Shown: positions 53,436-61,270 of the stretch, one piece after another
How the letters are laid out: every line of letters begins with the position of its first letter
Numbering within the stretch: position 1 is the stretch's first letter
Assembly: GCF_001753245.1 (NCBI RefSeq)
Contig: NZ_CP017415.1
Coordinates: forward strand, 2,508,501 to 2,572,500
Source: Acidihalobacter yilgarnensis
GTDB lineage: Bacteria; Pseudomonadota; Gammaproteobacteria; DSM-5130; Acidihalobacteraceae
DNA: 64,000 nucleotides
Direction of reading: 5' to 3'
Made by a program: the position numbers and the translations under genes
Notes under the pieces: generated by a model
Seen by the model: only the letters and a program-made list of their open reading frames with translations
The model's database searches: none
Told to the model about the DNA's origin: nothing

Positions 53436-54791
53436 TCATGCCCACGCCACCTCGGCCGGTGCCGCCGTATCGGCCAGAACGCCGCGCAATGAATTAGGTA
53501 ATACCTCAGTAACGCGCACCTCGGCGAACTGACCGATCAGCGCCGGGTCACCCTGGAAGTTGATCACCCGATTGTTCTCCGTGCGCGCGGCCAGCCAGTT
53601 TGGATCCTTGCGTGACGGTCCGGTTACCAGCGCCGTCTGCACCGTGCCGATCATGGCCCTGCTGATCACAGCCGCCATTTCGTTAATGCGCGTCTGCAGA
53701 CGCGAGAGGCGCGCCTTCTTGACCGTCATCGACACGTTGTCCTCATAGGCCGCAGCCGGCGTGCCGGGGCGCGCGCTGTAGATGAAACTGAAAGACTGGT
53801 CAAAACCAACGTCCTCGATCAGCTGCATCATTTCCTCGAAGTCCTCGTCGGTTTCGCCCGGAAAACCCACGATGAAGTCCGACGACAGGCACAAATCGGG
53901 TCTGACCTTGCGCAATCGGCGGATTTTGGCTTTGTATTCGAGAGCGGTATGACCACGCTTCATCGCCGCCAGAATACGATCGGAACCATGCTGTACCGGT
54001 AGATGCAGATGGCTAACCAGCTGTGGCACCTCGGCGTAGACCTGGATCAGCGAGTCGCTGAATTCGACCGGGTGCGAAGTGGTGTAGCGAATGCGGTCGA
54101 TACCCTCAATGGCGGCGACGTACTGGATCAACAAGGCGAGATCGGCGATCTCGCCGTCCACCATCGGGCCCCGATAGGCATTCACGTTCTGCCCCAGCAG
54201 ATTAACCTCGCGCACGCCCTGCGCGGCCAGCAACGCAACCTCCGCGATCACATCGTCGAAGGGCCGGCTCACTTCCTCACCGCGGGTATAGGGCACCACG
54301 CAATAGGTGCAGTACTTGCTGCAACCTTCCATGATCGACACGAAGGCGGTCGGTCCCTCGGCACGCGGCTCGGGCAGATGGTCGAATTTCTCGATCTCGG
54401 GGAAGCTGATATCGACCACCGGCGCGCGCTCTCGGCACACTGAAGCGACCATCTCGGGCAGTCGATGCAGTGTTTGTGGGCCGAACACGATATCCACGAA
54501 GGGCGCCCGCTCACGCAGCGCCTCGCCTTCCTGACTGGCAACACAGCCGCCGACGCCGATGATCAGATCCGGGCGCTGCAACTTCAGCTCGCGCCACCTG
54601 CCGAGCAGGGAAAACACCTTTTCCTGTGCCTTTTCGCGGATCGAGCAGGTATTGACCAGCAGGATGTCGGCCTCTTCCGCCGTGGTGGCGGCCCGCGCAC
54701 CCCGAGCTTCGCGCAGCACGTCCAGCATCTTGCTGGAATCGTACTCGTTCATCTGACAACCCTGGGTCTGGACGTAAACCTTTTCGTGCAT
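53436..54791 (-). CDS. miaB: tRNA-2-methylthio-N6-dimethylallyladenosine synthase
   Basis: The 451-residue radical-SAM methylthiotransferase has an N-terminal UPF0004 domain with Cys ligands ([35 protein letters not shown]). The radical-SAM CxxxCxxC is in [19 protein letters not shown], and the protein ends with a TRAM domain. It modifies A37 of tRNAs reading UNN codons. It heads the operon that runs to lnt. Confidence 0.96.
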   Translation of the reverse strand: MHEKVYVQTQGCQMNEYDSSKMLDVLREARGARAATTAEEADILLVNTCSIREKAQEKVFSLLGRWRELKLQRPDLIIGVGGCVASQEGEALRERAPFVDIVFGPQTLHRLPEMVASVCRERAPVVDISFPEIEKFDHLPEPRAEGPTAFVSIMEGCSKYCTYCVVPYTRGEEVSRPFDDVIAEVALLAAQGVREVNLLGQNVNAYRGPMVDGEIADLALLIQYVAAIEGIDRIRYTTSHPVEFSDSLIQVYAEVPQLVSHLHLPVQHGSDRILAAMKRGHTALEYKAKIRRLRKVRPDLCLSSDFIVGFPGETDEDFEEMMQLIEDVGFDQSFSFIYSARPGTPAAAYEDNVSMTVKKARLSRLQTRINEMAAVISRAMIGTVQTALVTGPSRKDPNWLAARTENNRVINFQGDPALIGQFAEVRVTEVLPNSLRGVLADTAAPAEVAWA

Positions 54792-54917
54792 GGGGCGGCG
54801 ACCGCTGGAAACGCAATGGAAAGGCGCATTCTATCAGAACTTAACGCCACGGCGCGCTTGCCACAGCACCGCCGTAGCACTAGATTTTCATTACACCCAA
54901 CAGGGATATGACTCGCC

Positions 54918-55910
54918 ATGACGGCACCCGACAAACCCACCCACACCGACAGCGGCGGACACATCCCCTCACCCGCCAACCCGCTGCAACGTCACGAACC
55001 ACTACCTTGGCACCACCCCAAGCCACCGGAAGAAGACCCGGATGCGCCCGAACGGGTGCGGCGAATTCTGGCCAACGCCAGCTATCGCGAAGCCATCGAA
55101 GACAGTGATTTCCTACGCGACGACCAAACCCGCGGACCGCGCCTGCAGCTCGACTACCTCAAACCGGAGCTGACCTTGCGCGACCACGGCATCGAGCACA
55201 CTGTCGTCGCCTTCGGCAGCACGCGCCTGGTCGAACCCTCCGCCGCCCAAGCTCATGTCGACACCCTGCGCGCACAGGTCGCGGAACACCCCGACCATGC
55301 TCCGGCCCGGCGACAATTGGCTACCGCCGAACGCATTCTTGCCAAGAGCCGCTATTACGACGTCGCGCGCGAATTTAGCGCCATCGCCAGCCAAGCCGGG
55401 CGTCATGCCCATGGTGGACGACTGGTGGTCATGACCGGCGGCGGACCCGGCATCATGGAAGCCGCCAACCGTGGCGCGCACGATACCGGTGCCGAATCCG
55501 TAGGACTGAACATCCGTCTGCCGCACGAACAGTATCCCAATCCCTACATCACGCCCGCCTTATGCTTCCGCTTTCACTACTTCGCGATGCGCAAACTGCA
55601 TTTCCTGTTGCGTGCTCGCGCCCTGGTCGCCTTCCCGGGCGGCTTCGGCACGCTCGACGAACTCTTCGGTACGCTGACTCTGGTGCAGACCCGCAGCATC
55701 GCGCCGGTGCCCATCGTCCTGGTCGGCGAGTCTTACTGGCGGCGCGCGATCGACTTTGCCTATCTCGCCGACGAAGGCGTCATTGACCCGGAAGACATGG
55801 AGCTATTCTGGTATGCGGAAAGCGCGCAGGAAATCTGGGACGGCATCCTCGCGTGGTACGAGGCCGCAGGTAAACCGCTGATCGAGCAAGCCGACACCCA
55901 CGCCGAGTGA
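54918..55910 (+). CDS. LOG-family (lysine decarboxylase-like) Rossmann protein
   Basis: The 330-residue protein carries both LOG signatures: GGGPGIMEAANRGAHDTGAE and PGGFGTLDELFGTLT. It belongs to the TIGR00730/LOG family, whose characterised members cleave nucleoside 5'-monophosphates or activate cytokinins. The long N-terminal extension (to about residue 95) is charged and Pro-rich. The 'lysine decarboxylase' name is historical. It stops right before the decayed beta-CASP gene. Confidence 0.85.
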   Translation: MTAPDKPTHTDSGGHIPSPANPLQRHEPLPWHHPKPPEEDPDAPERVRRILANASYREAIEDSDFLRDDQTRGPRLQLDYLKPELTLRDHGIEHTVVAFGSTRLVEPSAAQAHVDTLRAQVAEHPDHAPARRQLATAERILAKSRYYDVAREFSAIASQAGRHAHGGRLVVMTGGGPGIMEAANRGAHDTGAESVGLNIRLPHEQYPNPYITPALCFRFHYFAMRKLHFLLRARALVAFPGGFGTLDELFGTLTLVQTRSIAPVPIVLVGESYWRRAIDFAYLADEGVIDPEDMELFWYAESAQEIWDGILAWYEAAGKPLIEQADTHAE

Positions 55911-56550
55911 GTTGCCTCACCTTCACGGGAGAACCACCTGCGTGCCGGGGTCGAGGACGGCCGCCTGCCCGACTCGCCACCCATATTTCTGGACTCGCCG
56001 ATGGCCATCTCCGCCACCGAAATCTTCCGGCGCCACCCAGAATGCTACGATGCCGATGCCCTGGCGCTGCTCGCCGGCGGCCAGGACCTCTTCGCCGCGC
56101 CCAATTTGCGCTTTACCCGCGAAGCCCCACAATCGATGGCCTTGAACCAGATACACGGCGGCGGCGTGATCATGGCGGAATCCGGCATGTGTACCGGCGG
56201 CCGGGTACGCCACCACCTGCGCCACCATCTCTGGCGCACCGACAGCAGCGTAATCTTCGTGGGTTATGCGGCGCGAGGCATGCCCGCCCGACGAATCATC
56301 GACGGGGCGGACAGCCTGCACCTGTTTGGCGAAGATATCCCGATACGCGCACGCATCCATACCATCGGCGGATTCTCCGCGCATGCCGATCAGGCCGAGC
56401 TGCTGGCCTGGCATATGCGCACCGGATCACCCGAACTAACCTTCCTGCCTGGTCCACGGCGAACCCGAAGCGATGAGCGCCTTCGCCGACAAACTACCGC
56501 CCGCTGCGCGCGTGGAGCAACCGCGCCTGCACGCTGGCTTCGCGCTCTGA
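55911..56550 (+). pseudogene. C-terminal remnant of a beta-CASP metallo-beta-lactamase RNase-like gene
   Basis: Reading frame remnants match the C-terminal half of beta-CASP MBL proteins: GRLPDSPPIFLDSPMA, HGGGVIMAESGMCTGGRVRHHL and IHTIGGFSAHADQAELLAWH. The N-terminal MBL domain with HxHxDH is absent, because the open frame begins directly after the LOG stop without a start codon. A 4-bp tandem duplication (CCTG twice, 56445-56452) shifts the frame. Without it the end reads FLVHGEPEAMSAFADKLPP and stops at 56548-56550. This gene is truly decayed, unlike the homopolymer cases. Confidence 0.8.
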
Positions 56551-56571
56551 GCGCTAGGCGACGATTCCGGC

Positions 56572-56916
56572 TCAATCGCGATGTCCGTCACCGCCATAAC
56601 CATATCCGTAGTCGCGGCCATCATCACCCCGGCGGTATCTATCGCCGCGATGATGTTCGCGCCACTCGTGACGTCGCCAAGCCCGCCTCGCCTCACGGTG
56701 GCGCCAGTCACCGCGATATCCGGGATGATACTCATCCACCCGTATGGGTGGCCGCACGACGACAACCGGCGGCGGCGCGATCCAGGCGCGCACCGGCCCC
56801 ATATTCAGGCCGAACCACATGCCGCCATCGTTGTCAGCACGCGCCACGAGGCTACTGCTCATCAGCAAGACGCCGACACCCAGAGCCAAAACCGTCTTTT
56901 GTATTTGATTAGGCAT
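56572..56916 (-). CDS. Small exported His/Arg/Asp/Gly-rich protein, 114 aa
   Basis: The ATG at 56916 has GGAGG 8 nt upstream and is followed by a signal peptide (TVLALGVGVLLMSSSLVARA). The mature protein has APPPVVVVRPP and a charged, repetitive tail (WRHREARRAWRRHEWREHHRGDRYRRGDDGRDYGYG). Such low-complexity exported proteins are common in acid- or metal-exposed proteobacteria and have no known function. The longer frame to 56982 adds residues ahead of the signal peptide and is rejected. Confidence 0.65.
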   Translation of the reverse strand: MPNQIQKTVLALGVGVLLMSSSLVARADNDGGMWFGLNMGPVRAWIAPPPVVVVRPPIRVDEYHPGYRGDWRHREARRAWRRHEWREHHRGDRYRRGDDGRDYGYGYGGDGHRD

Positions 56917-57322
56917 TTCCATTTCCTCCCGGCAACCTTGCTCGCGACTGTATATACCGATACGGCGCATCGAATTCACCACCGTTGAACACAGTTTCTG
57001 CGGTCATGCATGAACACTGGCTGAATCGATGAAACGCGGCGCAACCCTAGCCTGGAGCCAACGGCATTCGCCACTGTCGGCAACTGGCGACAGTGTTCGC
57101 GCGAGGGAACTTCCGGCACAATACGCGTTCTAATTGTCCGGTCTGCTTGGTCAACGCGCCAGGCAGGCGAGACAGGGGGAAATCGATAAGGGACCCGTCG
57201 ATCGGCGGTCCCGGCGTGAATGATCTGGACTTGCGATCAGTCTTGCACGAACATATCGCAACCCTTCTGAATCGTATCCGGCATCACCACCGGCATTCAT
57301 CACACCTCAAGGAGAAAAAAGG
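56917..57322. other. Intergenic region between two exported-protein genes
   Basis: This 406-bp stretch separates divergent genes and should hold both promoters. I see no convincing coding sequence. A 77-codon plus-strand frame from a GTG at 57093 lacks conserved features and ends in the next gene's Shine-Dalgarno. The only distinct structure is the inverted repeat at 57072-57095. Confidence 0.6.
57072..57095. repeat. 8-bp inverted repeat, possible operator
   Basis: CACTGTCG (57072-57079) and CGACAGTG (57088-57095) are perfect inverted copies with an 8-nt centre. The spacing fits a dimeric repressor site, but no protein can be assigned. Confidence 0.4.
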
Positions 57323-57799
57323 ATGAAAGTCAATGCCATACGCGGTTCAGCGGCGTCAGTGGCGCTCATCTCCCTGGCCCTGCTAGGGGGTTGTGCCACT
57401 ACCGCCCAAACCGCTGCGCCCGCGCCCGTTGCGCCGCCCGCCCCCGTCGCCAAGCCCACACCGCCTCCGCCGCCTCCGGCACCGGTCAAGCCCACCCAAA
57501 TGACGTCATACACCGTCATGAAGGGCGACAACCTGTGGCACATCGCTGGGATGCAGGATGTCTATTCCAATCCCTACGAATGGCCGCTGATCTATAAGGC
57601 CAATGCAGGCAAGATCAAGGACCCTGACCTGATCTTCCCCGGCGAAAACCTGACGATCAATCAGGATGCAAGCACGATGGAAATCGATGCGGCGATCTAC
57701 CACGCCAAACGTCGTGGCGCCTGGAAGCTCGGACACCCGACCTCCAGCGATCTGAAGTATCTCAAGGAAAGCGCGGCCTCGTTCCTGAAGGCCAAATAA
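57323..57799 (+). CDS. LysM-domain lipoprotein with proline-rich linker
   Basis: The 158-residue lipoprotein (lipobox LLGGC, Cys about 24) has an Ala/Pro linker over residues 30-57 and then a LysM domain beginning YTVMKGDNLWHIAGMQDVY. The LysM part and the tail (AAIYHAKRRGAWKLGHPTSSDLKYLK) are almost the same as in the protein at 16791-17561. AAGGAG precedes the ATG. It is expected to be an outer-membrane lipoprotein contacting peptidoglycan. Confidence 0.85.
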   Translation: MKVNAIRGSAASVALISLALLGGCATTAQTAAPAPVAPPAPVAKPTPPPPPPAPVKPTQMTSYTVMKGDNLWHIAGMQDVYSNPYEWPLIYKANAGKIKDPDLIFPGENLTINQDASTMEIDAAIYHAKRRGAWKLGHPTSSDLKYLKESAASFLKAK

Positions 57800-57813
57800 G
57801 CGTTCCACCCGCG

Positions 57814-57837
57814 CCGCCGGCCCACATGGGCTGGCGG
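57814..57837 (+). terminator. GC-rich hairpin after the LysM lipoprotein gene
   Basis: CCGCCGGCCCA and TGGGCTGGCGG pair with one G-U around a 2-nt loop, 15 bp after the stop. There is only a weak T stretch after it, so termination strength is uncertain. Confidence 0.45.
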
Positions 57838-57870
57838 CCGGTTGACACAGCAGCTTCACGGTCTTCCTTT

Positions 57871-57899
57871 CGAGTCAAATCGAGTCAAATTTTGTCAAA
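57871..57899 (+). repeat. Short tandem repeats upstream of the Tyr/Pro-rich secreted protein gene
   Basis: CGAGTCAAAT occurs twice in tandem (57871-57890) and is followed by a degenerate third copy with TTGTCAAAC. A CTACAAT lies about 40 bp downstream, a possible -10. Direct GTCAAA repeats at 10-bp spacing could be activator sites on one helix face. This is inference. Confidence 0.4.
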
Positions 57900-58006
57900 C
57901 TTTTCAGCCGCTTAAATCCCCCCTCCAGTGCTACAATCCGCCACGGGCCACATGCAAATACCTCGGGTCACAAGCGGGCTCACAGCACCTCAGGCAGGGA
58001 TGAGCG

Positions 58007-58503
58007 ATGAACAGAATCCTCATGACACGCGCACTGCTCGCCAGCACAGTCCTCCTCGCAGGACTGATGACCGCCACGGCTGTCAAAGCCGATCGCGGTG
58101 ACTGGCACGGCGACTACAGACACTTCGACCGCGGCGACCGCTGGTACCACGACGACCACGACGGTCGGTTCGGCTGGTGGTGGACGCAGGCCCGAGGCTG
58201 TGGTATTTCCAGACTCGCCCCGCCTGGCCGTACGCCTACCCCCGTTATCGCTACGAGTACCCATATGAATATCCGTATGAATATCCGTACGGGTACTCGT
58301 ATGAATATCCGAACCCACCCGTCGTGGTAGTACCACCATCGCAACCTGCAGCCCCGCCGCCACCGCCACCGCCACCGCCACCGCCACCGCAGCAATACTG
58401 GTACTACTGCGAAGGCGCCAAGGCATATTACCCCTATGTAAGCACCTGTCCGGGCGGCTGGCGTAAAGTCCCCGTCACGCCACCCGCCGTCGATCACAGG
58501 TGA
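58007..58503 (+). pseudogene. Secreted Tyr/Pro-repeat protein, single-base frameshift
   Basis: The ATG at 58007 starts a signal peptide (TRALLASTVLLAGLMTATAVKA) and an Asp/His/Trp/Arg-rich segment. Near 58173-58183 (TGG repeats) one base seems lost. Adding a G continues into PRLWYFQTRPAWPYAYP, then YEYP/YGYS repeats, a Pro run encoded by CCGCCA repeats, and the conserved tail QYWYYCEGAKAYYPYVSTCPGGW. Restored length is about 165 residues. The tail is shared by many exported proteobacterial proteins of unknown role. The stop is 8 bp before the next gene. Confidence 0.65.
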
Positions 58504-58954
58504 ACGTGCCCATGAACGACTCCCGTCTCTTCTGCTCGCCGTCGTCGCGACCGGGCTGCTGGGCGGTTGCGCCACCCTGCCGCAAACGCCCACCGTCGCG
58601 GTCATGCCCGGACCGGGTAAGCCCTTCGATCAGTTCCAGCGCGACGACCTCGTATGTCGCCAATACGCCCGCCAACAGGTCGGCGTGGACCCCAATGCGG
58701 TCGCCCAACAACAGGTGGTGTCGGGCGCTGCGGTAGGCGGCGCCCTAGACCTTCTCGGCGGCCTGATCATGGGCGGCGACGACCCCGGCTTGACGCGTTC
58801 CATGACGGGTGCGGGACTGCTAATGGGTTCCGCGATGGGCGCCGGCGCCGCCCAGCAAAGCGGCATGACCCGATGCGCGACAAGCCCCGTCGTTCAGGGC
58901 TGGGAAGGATAGCGCTGGCGGCGTAGCCGCCTGTTGTTCTTGCGGTCTTGAGCA

Positions 58955-58973
58955 GTGTGGCCTTATGCCATAC
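58955..58973 (+). promoter_or_regulatory. Near-palindrome abutting the RHH start codon, candidate operator
   Basis: GTGTGGC (58955-58961) and GCCATAC (58967-58973) form an inverted repeat with one mismatch and a 5-nt centre, 1 bp before the ATG of the RHH gene. A site here would allow autoregulation by the encoded RHH dimer. GGCGGC-GTA-GCCGCC, another inverted repeat, lies upstream at 58917-58931. Confidence 0.45.
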
Positions 58974-58974
58974 C

Positions 58975-59124
58975 ATGAGCGACATGAAGACCCACGTCAG
59001 TTATCGCCTATCTGAAGAAGCCCTTCGGTTGTTGAAGCGCCTGGCCGCGGCCAAAGGGATCAGTATGGCGTCGGTTCTGGAGATCGCGATCCGAGAAGCT
59101 GCTAAAAAGGAATCGCTGCGTTGA
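58975..59124 (+). CDS. Small ribbon-helix-helix (CopG/Arc-like) protein of the TnpB element
   Basis: The 49-residue protein has an N-terminal strand (KTHVSYRLS), helix 1 (EEALRLLKRLAAAKG) and helix 2 (SMASVLEIAIREAAKKE). This is the RHH DNA-binding pattern of CopG/Arc proteins. Its TGA (59122-59124) overlaps the tnpB TTG start (59121) as TTGA, so the two are translationally coupled. It may repress the element's own promoter through the palindrome just upstream. No experimental role is known to me. Confidence 0.65.
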   Translation: MSDMKTHVSYRLSEEALRLLKRLAAAKGISMASVLEIAIREAAKKESLR

Positions 59125-60359
59125 ACCGCCGCCAAGCCTTCAAGTACGCACTCATGCCGACCGGCGAACAGCAGCGCCAGATGCGCCGCTTCTCGGGTGC
59201 GTGCCGGTTCGTGTTCAACGAGGCACTGGAACTGCAAAAGCGTCGCTACGCGAGCGGCGAGTCGGGTCTCGGCTACGCCGGACTGTGCAAGGCGCTCACC
59301 GGTTGGCGCAATGGCGCCTCGCTGCCCTCCGGGCGCGGGGCGCCCTGGCTTGCCGATGCGCCCGTTCACCCGTTACAGCAATCGCTCAAGGACCTGGGTC
59401 GCGCCTACGCCAATTTCTTCGCCAAGCGTGCCGACTTCCCGCGCTTCAAGAAGAAAGGCCAGCACGACAGCTTCCGCTACCCCGACCCGAAGCAGCTCAA
59501 GCTCGATCAGGGCAACAGCCGCCTCTTCCTACCCAAGCTTGGCTGGCTGCGTTACCGCAACAGCCGGGACGTGCTCGGCACGGTGAAGAACATCACCGTC
59601 AGCCAGTCGTGCGGTCAGTGGTTCGTGTCGATCCAGACCGAGCGCGAGGTCGCGCAGCCCATCCCGCAAGGCGATGCGATCGGCATCGACATGGGTATTA
59701 CGCGCTTTGCCACGCTCTCGGACAGTTCGTTCTACGCGCCACTCAATAGCTTCAAGCACCACCAGGCTGGGCTGCGCAAGGCGCAACAAGCCCTGAGCCG
59801 CAAAACCAAGTTCAGCAACCACTGGAAGCGGGCGCGAGCCCGCGTCCAGCGCATTCACGCCCGCATCGGCAATGTCCGCCGCGACTACCTGCACAAAGCC
59901 ACGACCACGATCAGCCAAAACCACGCGCTCGTGTTCGTCGAAGACCTGCGGGTACGGAATCTGTCCAAGTCGGCGTCCGGCACCACCGAGAACCCTGGGA
60001 AAAACGTTCGCGCCAAGTCTGGCCTGAACAAGGCCATCCTTGATCAGGGCTGGTTCGAGTTCCGGCGTCAGCTGGACTACAAACTGGCGTGGCAGGGTGG
60101 CTGGCTAGTCGCCGTACCACCGCAGAACACCAGCCGCACCTGCCCGTGCTGCGGCCATGTCTCGGCGGACAACCGGCAGACACAGGCGCAATTTCGCTGC
60201 GTTGAATGCGGCTTCGAGGAAAACGCCGATGTGGTCGGCGCGATCAACGTACTAAGGGCGGGACACGCCCGGTTCGCCTGTGAAGTGAGCGGTGCAACAA
60301 TGCCGCCAGCAGCAGGAACCCACCGAAGCGACTCAGGGGTGGCTCAATGCCGCGCCTGA
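59121..60359 (+). CDS. tnpB: RNA-guided endonuclease TnpB
   Basis: The 412-residue protein has a helix-turn-helix-like start (LMPTGEQQRQMRRFSGACRFVFNEAL), a WED-like beta region (SRLFLPKLGWLRY), and a split RuvC nuclease. Catalytic residues are all present: Asp190 (GIDMGITRFA), Glu274 (VFVEDLRV) and Asp370 (ENADVVGAINVL). The zinc finger Cys341-Cys344/Cys360-Cys363 lies in CPCCGHVS and FRCVECG. TnpB cuts DNA guided by an omega/reRNA made from the right end. The protein looks intact and potentially active. The start is TTG, coupled to the RHH gene. Confidence 0.92.
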   Translation: MNRRQAFKYALMPTGEQQRQMRRFSGACRFVFNEALELQKRRYASGESGLGYAGLCKALTGWRNGASLPSGRGAPWLADAPVHPLQQSLKDLGRAYANFFAKRADFPRFKKKGQHDSFRYPDPKQLKLDQGNSRLFLPKLGWLRYRNSRDVLGTVKNITVSQSCGQWFVSIQTEREVAQPIPQGDAIGIDMGITRFATLSDSSFYAPLNSFKHHQAGLRKAQQALSRKTKFSNHWKRARARVQRIHARIGNVRRDYLHKATTTISQNHALVFVEDLRVRNLSKSASGTTENPGKNVRAKSGLNKAILDQGWFEFRRQLDYKLAWQGGWLVAVPPQNTSRTCPCCGHVSADNRQTQAQFRCVECGFEENADVVGAINVLRAGHARFACEVSGATMPPAAGTHRSDSGVAQCRA

Positions 60360-60427
60360 GCGCCGTAGGAATCTCCGCCCTTCCCGCGCAAGCGGTGGCC
60401 GCAGGCCAAGGGCGGGGAGGATGTCAA
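60280..60427 (+). ncRNA. Putative omega/reRNA scaffold of the TnpB element
   Basis: In TnpB elements the guide RNA is transcribed from the tnpB 3' end through the right end, with the guide taken from flanking DNA. Here the last 55 bp fold into a hairpin: CTCCGCCCTT (60373-60382) pairs with AAGGGCGG...GGAG (60408-60419), with inner GC-rich stems. It is followed by GATGTCAA at the element end. The 20 bases after 60427 would serve as guide. The 5' limit is approximate. Confidence 0.6.
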
Positions 60428-60598
60428 GCTGCAAAGACGTTACAACGTCGCCTATATGCAATGCATGTACGCCAAGGGCAATGCCGTACCCGGATTTCCG
60501 GCCCCCCGCTACACGCCACCTCCGCCACCCGGCTATCCACCTCCGCCACCTCCGCCCCCCGGCGCGAGGTAAGGTCGCAACGTGGAAAGGCGGCGACG

Positions 60599-61003
60599 TC
60601 AGGACGCGGGCTGACGGGCGAACACCTCGCTCATCCCACCGCCCGCCAGTTCATGGGAGATTTCCTTACCATTATCGCTGACCGTATAAGTCTCAGCGCG
60701 AATCACCGTGGGCGTAGTCTTGAGCCACACCATCACCTGATTGCCCTTGATGTCGTAATGATCCACCGCCGTGCGGCTCTTCTGCCCGTCCTGGGTAACA
60801 ATCATCGCCGACGACGTGAATTCGAGCGTCATCCCCTTGCTGAACGGCGCCGCAAGCCCACCCAGCACCGAACCCAGGTCGCCCCCGCCCGAATACCGCT
60901 CGAAGGTCCATCGACCTAATAACGGGTTGTTCAGCGAACAGCCCGTCAACAGCAAGGCCCCCAGAATCCCCAACACCCATATTCCGCGATACCACGCCCG
61001 CAT
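60599..61003 (-). CDS. Lipoprotein of unknown function, 134 aa
   Basis: The lipobox is LLTGC (Cys about 22) after a hydrophobic stretch. The mature part starts LNNPLLGRWTFERYSGGGDLGS and continues with beta-strand-like segments (MTLEFTSSAMIVTQDGQKSRTAVDHYDIKGNQVMVWL), suggesting a small lipocalin-like or DUF domain. GGAG precedes the ATG. It is convergent with the interrupted lipoprotein gene, 26 bp away. Confidence 0.75.
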   Translation of the reverse strand: MRAWYRGIWVLGILGALLLTGCSLNNPLLGRWTFERYSGGGDLGSVLGGLAAPFSKGMTLEFTSSAMIVTQDGQKSRTAVDHYDIKGNQVMVWLKTTPTVIRAETYTVSDNGKEISHELAGGGMSEVFARQPAS

Positions 61004-61077
61004 CCGATTCTCCGTTCATGTCGGGGGACTCCCCAGATCGCTGATTTTACATGCACCGCCGACGCGGCCGAAATGAA

Positions 61078-61102
61078 CTAGGGTCCGTTCACACTATTGG
61101 GC
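61078..61102 (+). repeat. Left terminal inverted repeat of the vapBC cassette
   Basis: It reads CTAGGGTCCGTTCACAC followed by TATTGGGC. It matches the inverse of 62113-62137 at 24 of 25 positions. Confidence 0.8.
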
Positions 61103-61270
61103 AACTGGCTTTTCGTGGCTCGCTAGGCGCCGCAAGCGTGGTGCAGCCTGTTACATAAGCGAGCGGCAACACCGCGAGACGCGAAAAGCGGCCGGCCCTA
61201 CGGGTGCGACTGAAAAGCCACCACTCGGCGTTGTAAGGCGTTTACCCAAAGTGTTGCGAAACGTCTCTTC
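61103..61270. other. Non-coding left arm of the vapBC cassette
   Basis: No gene is seen here. The arm holds GACTGAAAAGCC (about 61208) and TTTACCCAAAGTGTTGC (about 61240), which resemble blocks in the right arm in inverted orientation. It probably represents the subterminal region of the element. Confidence 0.5.

Larger units (their letters stand above)
58870..60427 (+). mobile_element. IS1341-type (IS200/IS605 superfamily) element with tnpB and a small RHH gene, no tnpA
   Basis: The 1558-bp element lies after host bases ATGAC (58865-58869), the likely TAM/target motif. It ends with GGGGAGGATGTCAA, a right end common to TnpB elements, preceded by a strong hairpin (60373-60419). Removal restores the lipoprotein frame exactly. 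It carries a 49-codon RHH gene and an intact tnpB. It has no tyrosine transposase tnpA, so mobility would need TnpA in trans. There is no target duplication, as expected for this superfamily. Confidence 0.85.
58512..60572 (+). pseudogene. Glycine-zipper lipoprotein gene interrupted by an IS1341-type element
   Basis: The 5' part encodes MPGPGKPFDQFQRDDLVCRQYARQQ, a Gly-rich zipper and GAGAAQQSGM, ending at 58869. The 3' part (60428-60572) encodes LQRRYNVAYMQCMYAKGNAVPG, a Pro-rich tail and TAA. Joining 58869 to 60428 restores one frame, with Met-Thr-Leu-Gln at the junction. A second lesion lies at the start: ATGAACGAC at 58512 needs one more A (ATGAAACGA) to give MKRLPSLLLAVVATGLLGGC, a normal lipobox signal. 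Restored length is 167 residues. Such proteins sit in the envelope; their function is unknown. Confidence 0.8.

Noticed and set aside
57093-57326. Plus-strand 77-codon frame upstream of the LysM lipoprotein
   Set aside because: It begins at a GTG inside an inverted repeat, has no ribosome site, and ends in the Shine-Dalgarno and start of the real gene.
57871-57899. Tandem repeats considered as a CRISPR array
   Set aside because: The units are 10 bp with no spacers, far from CRISPR repeat-spacer structure, and there are no cas genes.
60347-60919. Plus-strand 190-codon frame across the TnpB right end
   Set aside because: It mixes the reRNA region, the lipoprotein 3' part out of frame, and the antisense of the 60599-61003 lipoprotein.
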